Shown: positions 1-6,112 of the stretch, piece by piece
Layout of the letters: each line of letters begins with the position of its first letter
Numbering within the stretch: the stretch's first letter is position 1
Assembly: GCA_016784705.1 (NCBI GenBank)
Contig: JADHUD010000034.1
Location: 1-14,013 of the forward strand
Source of the DNA: Spirochaetia bacterium
GTDB taxonomy: Bacteria > Spirochaetota > Spirochaetia > JABMQR01
Reading direction: 5' to 3'
Length of the DNA: 14,013 nt
Notes under the pieces: generated by a model
Seen by the model: only the letters and a program-made list of their open reading frames with translations
What the model was told of the DNA's origin: nothing
The model's database searches: none
Made by a program: the position numbers and the translations under genes

Positions 1-960
1 CAGAAGCAGCACTCCTGTAAGAAAAAGAAGTGCAGTTCTGATTGTGGCTTTTCTTCCATGTCTGTGGGCAAATATACCTGATGGAATAGCAAAAATTGCA
101 TATGCTATACCTACCATTCCAGCAGCAAAAGCAGCTGTTCCTGAAGATGTAGCAAGAATTTCAGTTGAATAGAGTCCGATAAAAGGCAGTACTCCCTGAT
201 ATCCGATGAACCAGAAAAGCAATGATAGCAGTATCAGCAGGGCACTTTTGTCTTTGGAACCCACTATCATTTTCAGTGACAGGGACAAAGGTGTTTTTTT
301 CTCCTGTTCTCCATCCGCTGATTTTCCCCGTTTCTCTTTTACAAATAAGAATAGGAGAATTGTTGAGAGAATTACCAGCAGACTGGCAACCGGGAAAGCT
401 AGGATCTCTTTTACCGGTCCGCGTCCGGGAATAGTAACAGCTACATTCATCAACTGCGCAAGACCGATAGTTCCAACTATAGATGCAATTCCTCCCATAG
501 TGTTTATTACCCCGTTTGCCTCAGACCTCAGCTCTCCGGGGATCATATCCGGCATAAGAGCAACTACCGGACCACGTGCAGCTTGTTTGAAAATGTTCAA
601 GACAAAAATTGAAATTATTAGGGCTGTAAGCGTACTTAATGCCGAGAATGGAATTAAGCCGAAGGCAATTGCCGTTAAGGGCAGTGTACTTATTATATAA
701 GGCATTCTGCGGCCTATAGCAGTCCTGGTTCGATCTGAAAGTGCTGAAACAATGGGTATCAGTAAAATTGCAAATACATTGTCAAGGGTCATAATGGTTC
801 CGATTAACCCTTTTGATTCTATGAATCTACTGAGAAAGATAGGTACATAGGTATCATACAGCGGATCCATTAATCCCATGGTAAAAAAACCCAGACCGAT
901 AAGAAATGTTATGCCGTAATAACCCGTTAAACCTGTTTTTGTGTCTGCTTTCTCTTTCAT
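1..960 (-). CDS. MFS transporter, SLC45/GPH-like sugar transporter type (3' end cut by window edge)
   Basis: The first 320 residues of an inner-membrane transporter are visible and the frame stays open to the window edge, so the C-terminal part is missing. The start ATG is at 958-960. AGGAG lies 6 bases upstream (967-971), a good ribosome site. Hydrophobic segments alternate with short loops. The loop SDRTRTAIGRRMPYI (residues 76-90) is the cytoplasmic loop 2-3 signature of SLC45 and related sugar/cation symporters. RGPVVALMPDM (129-139) and ELRSEANG (143-150) match the following helix region, and HRHGRKATIR (299-308) is the equivalent loop in the second half. A charged linker at about 206-230 separates the halves. 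Family knowledge suggests import of a disaccharide or glycoside with a cation, but the substrate cannot be read from this part. It is divergent from epmB, across 262 bp. Confidence 0.88.
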   Translation of the reverse strand, partial: MKEKADTKTGLTGYYGITFLIGLGFFTMGLMDPLYDTYVPIFLSRFIESKGLIGTIMTLDNVFAILLIPIVSALSDRTRTAIGRRMPYIISTLPLTAIAFGLIPFSALSTLTALIISIFVLNIFKQAARGPVVALMPDMIPGELRSEANGVINTMGGIASIVGTIGLAQLMNVAVTIPGRGPVKEILAFPVASLLVILSTILLFLFVKEKRGKSADGEQEKKTPLSLSLKMIVGSKDKSALLILLSLLFWFIGYQGVLPFIGLYSTEILATSSGTAAFAAGMVGIAYAIFAIPSGIFAHRHGRKATIRTALLFLTGVLLL

Positions 961-992
961 TTGGTTCTCCTGCACTTTCTGGTATATATATG

Positions 993-1031
993 AGGCTCCA
1001 TCAGCCTGACAGCCCCATTCAAACCTTGAAT
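993..1031. promoter_or_regulatory. Small inverted repeats in the MFS-epmB divergent region
   Basis: ATTCAA-acc-TTGAAT (1017-1031) is a perfect inverted repeat with 6-bp arms. AGGCT-ccatc-AGCCT (993-1007) is a 5-bp stem closer to the MFS start. Both lie upstream of the MFS start codon on its strand and could be an operator and a leader hairpin. An AT-rich TATATATA run (983-990) could be a -10 region for the MFS gene, but no matching -35 box was found. All of this is weak. Confidence 0.25.
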
Positions 1032-1140
1032 AGGGCAGATTTATTAAAAAAATGTCATTATTATCTTCTGACAGAATTTCCTCACTCTCTTCACTATACA
1101 CTTTACGTTCTCTCAGCCGGCAAGTCAAATAGAACTTTTC

Positions 1141-1184
1141 TAAACAGACGTTAAACTGATGTTAAACAGACGATAAACTGATGG
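1141..1184. repeat. Four 11-bp phased direct repeats upstream of epmB
   Basis: Four consecutive 11-bp units occupy 1141-1151, 1152-1162, 1163-1173 and 1174-1184: TAAACAGACGT, TAAACTGATGT, TAAACAGACGA and TAAACTGATGG. The consensus is TAAAC(A/T)GA(C/T)G plus any base. Units 1+2 and 3+4 match at 20 of 22 positions, so the array looks like an 11-bp unit doubled and then doubled again. The period is about one helical turn, placing every unit on the same DNA face. OmpR/PhoB-type response regulators bind 11-bp-spaced direct repeats. The array ends 38 bp before the epmB start. A regulatory role is inferred. Confidence 0.75.
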
Positions 1185-1222
1185 ACGAACAGGTAAATTC
1201 GTGATAGTGATAGTAGTCAGCT

Positions 1223-2308
1223 ATGAAACAAGAGAAACAGAACACGAACACGCTTACCGGACCCGGCTTAATACGGGATCAGAGTGAGCTCAGGTCACAA
1301 CTCAATCTATCTCTGCGAAGTGACGAGACAGCATGGTTCCGTGCCGAAAAAGGCATGCCGTTCCTGTTACCCTCTTATTATGCAGGATTGATGAACATTT
1401 CTGATCCGCATGATCCCATTCGACTGCAATCCATACCTACGGATAAAGAGTTTGCAGTAGCTCCGCAGGAATTACCGGACCCGCTTGGAGAAAAGAATTT
1501 TATGCCTGTAGATTTTCTTATCCACCGCTATGCATCCCGGGCTTTATTTCTTTCAACCGGAATTTGTGCAATGTACTGCCGTCATTGTTTTAGAAGAAAC
1601 TATACCGGGAAGCTGCAGGCACCCACCGGGAAACAGATAGTAAGCGCAGCACAATATCTCAAAGATCATGTGGAAATAAAGGAGCTGCTGATTAGTGGAG
1701 GAGATCCGCTTACACTCTCCATAGTTTCATTGGACCGGCTTCTTGGAATTTTCAGAGATTACCGTCCGGACATTGTTTTCAGGATTTGTACCCGAATACC
1801 AGTTGTTATGCCGCAGGTAATAGGTGGGACTTTGGTTGAAATGCTGGCTGCTTATCGAAAAAATGGATTGTATGTTATAACGCAATATAATCATCCTGTT
1901 GAGCTCTCTTTTGAAAGCAGAGAAGCTGTACGGCTTATTTTGGATTCCGGTATTCCTGTGCTGAACCAGACTGTTCTTCTGAAGGGGGTAAACGATGATG
2001 CTGGTGTTCTTGAAGATTTAATGAACGGCCTGGTTGGTGCCGGTATAATCCCCTATTATCTGTTTCATCCGGATATGGCTGAGGGGACCTCTCACTTCCG
2101 TGTCCCGCTGAAGAGAGGAACCGCTATTTTTAAGCAGCTTAGAGCTGAACTCTCACGGTTAGCACTGCCGGAATATGCGGTAGATTTACCGGGAGGTTTG
2201 GGGAAGGTAAGTTTATCGGATAGTGGAATTGTTGAAGCAGCCGGTAATGAATATAAGTTGAGAAATAGTAATAACCAGATTTTCACCTACATCGACTTCA
2301 TTGAATAG
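1223..2308 (+). CDS. epmB: EF-P lysine 2,3-aminomutase (KamA/YjeK family radical SAM enzyme)
   Basis: Converts (S)-alpha-lysine to (R)-beta-lysine, the donor used by EpmA to modify elongation factor P. It is 361 residues long. The radical-SAM motif CAMYCRHC gives cluster ligands Cys115, Cys119 and Cys122. SGGDPL (158-163) follows as in the family. PGGLGKVSL (323-331) carries the pyridoxal-phosphate lysine, Lys328, and Asp283 and Asp321 match the substrate-binding aspartates of lysine aminomutase. The protein ends soon after this region and lacks the C-terminal cysteine-rich zinc tail of catabolic KamA, which favours EpmB; E. coli EpmB has 342 residues. The nearby efp and epmA genes support the call. 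No Shine-Dalgarno sequence precedes the ATG, and five in-frame stop codons end two codons before it, so no longer start is possible. The 3' end overlaps the convergent Rrf2 gene by 11 bp. Confidence 0.87.
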   Translation: MKQEKQNTNTLTGPGLIRDQSELRSQLNLSLRSDETAWFRAEKGMPFLLPSYYAGLMNISDPHDPIRLQSIPTDKEFAVAPQELPDPLGEKNFMPVDFLIHRYASRALFLSTGICAMYCRHCFRRNYTGKLQAPTGKQIVSAAQYLKDHVEIKELLISGGDPLTLSIVSLDRLLGIFRDYRPDIVFRICTRIPVVMPQVIGGTLVEMLAAYRKNGLYVITQYNHPVELSFESREAVRLILDSGIPVLNQTVLLKGVNDDAGVLEDLMNGLVGAGIIPYYLFHPDMAEGTSHFRVPLKRGTAIFKQLRAELSRLALPEYAVDLPGGLGKVSLSDSGIVEAAGNEYKLRNSNNQIFTYIDFIE

Positions 2309-2744
2309 ATGATTGAATAGATGCCGGGAACTCTCCATCAATAATATTCTGAATAGTTACTCCAGAGAAATAACTTCTCATGACATTATATGTATGTTTC
2401 CAGAACTCACAAGCCATGCAGTTTTCAGAATAGTCGCAATCAAGAACTTTCTGCTTATCCTGGATTGAACAAGGGGTAATGAAATAGCCCTCATCAATTG
2501 CCATGAAAATATCATCAATAGAGACTTCAGTAGTGGATTTTGTGAATGTAAATCCGCCGCCCGGTCCCCTGGTTGAGGATATGAGATCAGCTTTTCTCAA
2601 CCTGAAAAAAATTTGCTCTAAAAATTCAGGGGAGAGGCAGGTCTGCTCTGAAAGAACACGAATCGAGATAGGTTTTTCTGATCCATTTCTAACCATATGA
2701 AGAATTGCCCTGAGAGCATATCGTCCTTTTGTTGTAATCCTCAT
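2298..2744 (-). CDS. Rrf2 family transcriptional regulator with IscR-like iron-sulfur site
   Basis: DNA-binding regulator of 148 residues, starting MRITTKGRYALRAI, the classic Rrf2 opening. The winged helix covers about residues 1-85, with the wing at RGPGGGF. The cluster-binding region has Cys92, Cys103, Cys109 and Cys112, followed by EFW. IscR uses Cys92, Cys98, Cys104 and His107. Here the first gap is five residues longer and a cysteine stands where IscR has histidine. I chose ATG 2742-2744 because GGGAG at 2751-2755 lies about six bases upstream; the GTG at 2757-2759 would add only five residues and lacks a site of its own. A TATAAT box lies further upstream. It probably senses iron, redox or nitric oxide through a cluster. 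Its targets are not visible, though the neighbouring EpmB is an iron-sulfur enzyme. The last residues, SIQSSIQ, come from a 12-bp duplication. Confidence 0.87.
   Translation of the reverse strand: MRITTKGRYALRAILHMVRNGSEKPISIRVLSEQTCLSPEFLEQIFFRLRKADLISSTRGPGGGFTFTKSTTEVSIDDIFMAIDEGYFITPCSIQDKQKVLDCDYSENCMACEFWKHTYNVMRSYFSGVTIQNIIDGEFPASIQSSIQ
2300..2323. repeat. Perfect 12-bp tandem duplication at the epmB/Rrf2 3' overlap
   Basis: ATTGAATAGATG occurs at 2300-2311 and again at 2312-2323. It covers the last bases and stop codon of epmB. On the other strand it gives the in-frame repeat at the very C-terminus of the Rrf2 protein. It has the appearance of a recent slippage duplication. Confidence 0.9.
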
Positions 2745-2775
2745 AGTATTCTCCCTCACTTTTTAAACTTTTTTT

Positions 2776-2804
2776 ATTATATTGCTTACTAAAAAAATAT
2801 GGAA
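2776..2804 (-). promoter_or_regulatory. Candidate promoter of the Rrf2 gene
   Basis: On the minus strand a perfect -10 box, TATAAT, occupies 2781-2776. A weak -35, TTCCAT (3 of 6), lies at 2804-2799 with 17-bp spacing. The predicted start near 2769 leaves a leader of about 25 bases that includes the ribosome site for the ATG at 2744. An 8-bp palindrome, AGATATCT (2810-2817), sits just upstream of the -35 and could be an operator. If the promoter is real, the Rrf2 gene can be transcribed separately from the upstream methyltransferase gene. Confidence 0.45.
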
Positions 2805-2930
2805 TTAACAGATATCTTTTTACACAGTAATACAAAAATTCTGTTAAGTAAATATTTGTAATGATAATACAGCATTAAATCGATAAAAAAACTCGATTAG
2901 GGTCTGGAAAAGCGGAAGAGGATATTTACG

Positions 2931-4235
2931 CTACCCCTTGTTTTTGTGCGAAAATGCCACTGCCCGAAATCCTTTTGTCTTCTTTGAATGTTTTGTGGTA
3001 AGTTTCGGTGTTGAGGCAGCTATTCTACCTATGTCGGAACTTCTTCCAGATACTACCATTGTTCCTGTCGGATGAAGTATTTTTATCGCATTATTACTGA
3101 GCATGCCGGCATAGGGAAATCCTGGAATTATATCAACCTCTATGCCTATAAAATCAAATGTGCTGGTATCTGCTTTCTCAATTTTACCCGGTAGAAAATC
3201 AAATCCAGGAACAGGTACAATACGGCAGGAAATTTCCGGGAACTCATGCTTAATATTGAAATAAGAGATAAGCAGTGAAAGAATATCTCTTCCAGCCAGT
3301 ACACAACGGCAGGTTTTTATATCTGTATGCTTTTGGGTAAAGCGTTTTTTCAGCACAATTACCGCTGCATGCCCCTGACCAGGGTTCCAGAATAAAAAAG
3401 TATTGTGGTTCGGTTTCAGTTTTGCGTAGAGTTCAGCTGCAGCTGCTGAAGAGATGGGAATAGTGTCAAACCCCGGCACATCAAAAACAGTGGTCAATGT
3501 ATACGAAATATTTTTTTCTGAAAATGAAAAAGCATCCATTCTGCGATAAGGACCGGGAAAAGAGGTATCACACAAAACAGGACCACCCGGTTTTCTGTTG
3601 GCATCCCCGCCCGCTGAATGGTCGTATTGGATAAAGAATATTGAGTGTCTGGTTGTGTGTTCATCAAAAACTATTGATGCACCCAGATCAGCTATCAGGT
3701 TTATTGCTGTTTCCCGAAGAGGTTCTACTATGACTACCGTGAAATATCCGTTGTCTGTTAATGATGCTAATCCGTTAAGAAAAAATCGGCGCAAAACGGG
3801 TAATCCCGCTTTTGCAGGTATATTGGTTGTTATAAGATCATACTTTTCCCCCTGCACGAAAGGTGAATCAGGAAAATCAGGCTCTGCGGCAAAAATGTCG
3901 AGTCCTGAAAATACCGAAATTTCAGTAGAATTCAATTCTGCATTCTCAGAGGTTATTTCCAGAGCCAGAGAATCTCTATCAAGCGCATCAACTCTGATAT
4001 GAGGAAAAGCTTTCTTGAGCGAGATTGCGATAACGCCTGTTCCGCAGCCCGCATCTAACACATGCTGAATTTTACTGAAATCAATAGTAGCAGCCAGAGC
4101 CCGCAGAAGATGTCTTGTTCCGGTATCAATATCAAAACTGCTGAATAAACCCATAGAGAGATAAAAGTAAAGGTCTCTGCCGCAAAAACGGAAAGAGACC
4201 TTTTTATTGATTCGTTCTGCTGATTGTTCTGTCAT
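2931..4235 (-). CDS. Two-domain MTS-type (RsmC/RlmG-like) methyltransferase, translationally coupled to efp
   Basis: SAM-dependent methyltransferase of 434 residues with unknown substrate. FSSFDIDTGTRHLL (31-44) resembles the entry to the MTS domain in RsmC. Motif I is VLDAGCGTG (59-67), DALDRDSLAL (83-92) is the acidic-loop region, and TTNIPAKAG (136-144) takes the place of the catalytic NPPF-type motif. The C-terminal half (about 230-430) looks like a second, degenerate copy of the fold: FLFWNPGQGHAAVIVL (280-294) stands for motif I without the acidic residue and GxGxG spacing. RsmC and RlmG also have tandem domains, but with the degenerate copy first; here the order is reversed. Its ATG overlaps the TGA of efp (ATGA), and no other ribosome site is seen, so translation should be coupled. 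Substrates could be rRNA, EF-P or another translation protein. The sequence does not say which. Confidence 0.75.
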   Translation of the reverse strand: MTEQSAERINKKVSFRFCGRDLYFYLSMGLFSSFDIDTGTRHLLRALAATIDFSKIQHVLDAGCGTGVIAISLKKAFPHIRVDALDRDSLALEITSENAELNSTEISVFSGLDIFAAEPDFPDSPFVQGEKYDLITTNIPAKAGLPVLRRFFLNGLASLTDNGYFTVVIVEPLRETAINLIADLGASIVFDEHTTRHSIFFIQYDHSAGGDANRKPGGPVLCDTSFPGPYRRMDAFSFSEKNISYTLTTVFDVPGFDTIPISSAAAAELYAKLKPNHNTFLFWNPGQGHAAVIVLKKRFTQKHTDIKTCRCVLAGRDILSLLISYFNIKHEFPEISCRIVPVPGFDFLPGKIEKADTSTFDFIGIEVDIIPGFPYAGMLSNNAIKILHPTGTMVVSGRSSDIGRIAASTPKLTTKHSKKTKGFRAVAFSHKNKG

Positions 4236-4795
4236 CTATTGACGCGTTCGAGATATTCTCCAGTCTCAGTATTAACCAGAATTCTTTCACCCTGTTTGAT
4301 GAAAATAGGTACTTTTACCTTCAATCCGGTCTCTGTAACAATTACTTTTGTTGCGCCTGTTACCGTATCTCCCTTAATAGCATCCTGTGCTTCAGCTACT
4401 TCATACACAACTTTATAGGGTATTATAATATCGAGCGGGATATCTCCCCAAAAAGTTATACGATAGGTTTCGCCGTCTTTCATAAGATACTGGTAATTTT
4501 CGAAGGATGACATGGGAATTTCAAACTGATCGAATGTTACGGTATGCATAAAATGATAATTTTCACCATCATTATAGAGATACTGACTGTCTCTATCATC
4601 AACAGTAATGTCTTCAACCGTATCCTGTGTTTTCATGGTTTCCCGAAGAACCTGACCGGTACTTGGGCTCTTTAATTTTGCACGTACAAATGCGGATCCT
4701 TTTCCCGGGTTGACAAATTCTCTCTCTACTACAATAAAAGGGGCTCCCTTAATCAGGAGTGCCATGCCTTTTTCTATCTGGCCTGCTTTGATCAT
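4232..4795 (-). CDS. efp: Translation elongation factor P
   Basis: EF-P enters the ribosomal E site and relieves stalling at polyproline stretches. It is 187 residues, against 188 in E. coli, with three beta-barrel domains. The modification loop FVNPGKGSAF (27-36) has Lys32 at the tip, equivalent to E. coli Lys34, which EpmA beta-lysylates; the flanking prolines and glycines are typical of the lysine-modified type rather than the arginine-rhamnosylated type. KSPSTGQVL and the C-terminal domain, with TGEYLERV at the end, are normal. GAGGA lies about nine bases before the ATG at 4795. The gene lies 108 bp downstream of epmA on the same strand and overlaps the methyltransferase by 4 bases. Confidence 0.96.
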   Translation of the reverse strand: MIKAGQIEKGMALLIKGAPFIVVEREFVNPGKGSAFVRAKLKSPSTGQVLRETMKTQDTVEDITVDDRDSQYLYNDGENYHFMHTVTFDQFEIPMSSFENYQYLMKDGETYRITFWGDIPLDIIIPYKVVYEVAEAQDAIKGDTVTGATKVIVTETGLKVKVPIFIKQGERILVNTETGEYLERVNR

Positions 4796-4862
4796 GTTAT
4801 TTAGTCCTCATAAATTATTTCTATTGTTCCTTTTAGGAATTATTAGGGTAACAGTATTTCCG

Positions 4863-4894
4863 CCATTGAATTCAATCCTGAAAGATTGTAATGG
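4863..4894 (-). other. Possible stem-loop between epmA and efp
   Basis: CAATC (4873-4877) pairs with GATTG (4884-4888) across the loop ctgaaa, and CCATT (4863-4867) pairs with AATGG (4890-4894), giving about ten pairs with an uneven bulge (five bases against one). A perfect palindrome, ATTGAATTCAAT (4865-4876), overlaps it. No T-run follows on the minus strand, so it is not a normal terminator. It could mark RNA processing or an operator for efp. A smaller TTCCT-ttt-AGGAA dyad lies at 4827-4839 in the efp leader. Confidence 0.35.
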
Positions 4895-4903
4895 GAAAAG
4901 AGG

Positions 4904-5893
4904 CTACAGTCTAGCAGATATCGGGAATAAAATCACCCCCTCAATTGTATCATACCCTCCCAGCAGCATAAGTAATCTGTCTAATCCAAGCGCAGTTCCT
5001 GAGCAGGGGGGGAAGGGTTTTTCCTGATTACAGAAAAGGAGGTGATAGTCATGAGGGCTGTCAGGAATCGGCGCATTTGGAACATCGAATCGTGCAGCCA
5101 GAGCTGCCGATTCCTCACGAAAAAATTCTTCTACACGATCCGGATTAATCTCTTCTGTATAGCAGTTTGCCAGTTCAATCCCCCCGGCATATAATTCCCA
5201 TCGCTCTTTATAGGGAGATGTCGCCTTGTTCGATGCCAGACAGTGGATTTGTGCGGGATAGTCTGTAATTACCAAAGGATGATCCTGCGGGATCTCAGGT
5301 TCTACAAATGTAAGAAAAATTCGGTTAAACAGTGATTCCCAGGTATCAGGGGTATCAGATTCAGAGATTCCAAGACGTACCGATGCATCTCTCAGCTTTC
5401 CCAGAGTCTGAAGTTTATCCAGATCAATTCCTGCATGTGAAAAGCAGAGATTATGCATTGATTCTATCCTGAAGGGAGGCAGTAAATGTTCAGGTGTACC
5501 AGATGGTGCAACGGCTGAGATATACTCTTCGGTATGGGCGATTGAATCTCTGTAATCCGCATCAACCGTATACCACTCAAGCATGGAGAATTCAGGATTA
5601 TGATAAGCTCCAATTTGTTCACTGTTTCTGAAACATTTACTGATCTGAAAAATGTTTCCGGATCCTTCAGCCAGAAGCTGTTTCATGAACACTTCCGGAG
5701 AAGGTGTTAACCAGCATAAGGAGGATGGATGAAAAGGACTGGTAAAAGAGGTTTCAAAGACATGAATTGCCGGTTCCGGAATAAGTCCGTCGGCAAGAGC
5801 CGGCGTTTCAACTTCAAGATATCCCTTGCCGGTAAAATGGGTTCTTGTTTTTGCATAGAGCCGGCTTCTCTGTAAAATACTCTTCTTATTCAT
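4904..5893 (-). CDS. epmA: EF-P--(R)-beta-lysine ligase (LysRS paralogue GenX/PoxA)
   Basis: Activates (R)-beta-lysine with ATP and attaches it to the EF-P loop lysine. At 329 residues (E. coli 325) it is only the class II lysyl-tRNA synthetase catalytic core and lacks the N-terminal anticodon-binding domain. Motif 1 is around EVETPAL (27-33), motif 2 includes FRNSEQ and HNPEFSMLEWY (88-108), and motif 3 is GTALGLDRLLMLL (299-311). Ala301 in motif 3 corresponds to E. coli EpmA Ala298, where true lysyl-tRNA synthetases have Gly, a position tied to beta-lysine preference. GGIELANCY (237-245) is the substrate-pocket strand. There is no Shine-Dalgarno sequence, and an in-frame TAA 11 codons upstream leaves no other start. 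An inverted repeat ends just before the ATG. Divergent from the M16 protease gene. Confidence 0.95.
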   Translation of the reverse strand: MNKKSILQRSRLYAKTRTHFTGKGYLEVETPALADGLIPEPAIHVFETSFTSPFHPSSLCWLTPSPEVFMKQLLAEGSGNIFQISKCFRNSEQIGAYHNPEFSMLEWYTVDADYRDSIAHTEEYISAVAPSGTPEHLLPPFRIESMHNLCFSHAGIDLDKLQTLGKLRDASVRLGISESDTPDTWESLFNRIFLTFVEPEIPQDHPLVITDYPAQIHCLASNKATSPYKERWELYAGGIELANCYTEEINPDRVEEFFREESAALAARFDVPNAPIPDSPHDYHLLFCNQEKPFPPCSGTALGLDRLLMLLGGYDTIEGVILFPISARL

Positions 5894-5900
5894 GCTGCTG

Positions 5901-5944
5901 ATACTATCAGATGATTGCCGGAATTAACAAGATCCTGATAGTAT
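5901..5944. repeat. Perfect 10-bp inverted repeat directly upstream of epmA
   Basis: ATACTATCAG (5901-5910) and CTGATAGTAT (5935-5944) are exact reverse complements, 24 bases apart. The near arm ends seven bases from the epmA start codon. As RNA it would form a stem-loop in front of the start; as DNA, the arms could be paired protein sites. On the epmA strand the near arm contains TAGTAT, which could be a -10 box, with TTGTTA (5930-5925) as a -35 at 18-bp spacing. The message would then begin at or next to the ATG. Confidence 0.6.
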
Positions 5945-5963
5945 TTGAATTGGCGTATTTGCA

Positions 5964-5987
5964 TTAGCAAAGGTTTTAGCAAAGGTT
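5964..5987. repeat. Perfect 12-bp tandem repeat in the epmA/M16 divergent region
   Basis: TTAGCAAAGGTT is present at 5964-5975 and 5976-5987 with no mismatch. It lies between the epmA inverted repeat and the palindrome in front of the protease gene. Function unknown; paired activator sites or simple slippage are both possible. Confidence 0.85.
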
Positions 5988-5995
5988 TCAGCCGG

Positions 5996-6018
5996 TTCCC
6001 TTTACTTATTAAAGGGAA
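5996..6018. promoter_or_regulatory. Operator-like palindrome upstream of the M16 protease gene
   Basis: TTCCCTTTA (5996-6004) and TAAAGGGAA (6010-6018) are exact inverted repeats around the 5-base centre cttat. The left arm and centre overlap the proposed -35 box and the right arm fills the spacer, so a bound dimeric regulator would control this promoter. It lacks a GC-rich stem or T-run, so it is not a terminator on either strand. Confidence 0.6.
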
Positions 6019-6030
6019 ATGAACTATAAT
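6001..6030 (+). promoter_or_regulatory. Candidate promoter of the M16 protease gene
   Basis: The perfect -10 box TATAAT is at 6025-6030. TTTACT (4 of 6) at 6001-6006 is a -35 with 18-bp spacing. Transcription would start near 6037, leaving a leader of about 76 bases. The box lies inside and next to a palindrome. Confidence 0.5.
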
Positions 6031-6112
6031 ACATAACTCTGACAGCACTCATTAATCTGCTGAGATATGTATATGTATTTTCTTAATTGACCGATTTCTT
6101 AAACAGGATGTT

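Noticed and set aside
206..700. Open frame of 164 codons on the plus strand
   Set aside because: It lies opposite the MFS transporter gene, has no family-like motif, and the minus-strand frame is continuous for 320 codons with clear SLC45-type signatures.
1223..2308. Catabolic lysine 2,3-aminomutase (KamA)
   Set aside because: Shorter than KamA, no C-terminal zinc-binding cysteines, no lysine fermentation genes nearby, and efp and epmA are close by.
2742..2759. GTG 2757-2759 as start of the Rrf2 gene
   Set aside because: The ATG at 2742-2744 has a well-placed GGGAG and gives the standard MRITTKGRYAL opening.
2878..2898. AATCGA/TCGATT dyad downstream of the methyltransferase as a terminator
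   Set aside because: The stem is only 6 AT-rich pairs and the T-run sits in the loop, not after the stem.
4904..5893. Lysyl-tRNA synthetase fragment
   Set aside because: Length, missing anticodon domain as a clean N-terminus, and Ala in motif 3 all match EpmA; the catalytic motifs are intact, so it is not a broken LysRS.
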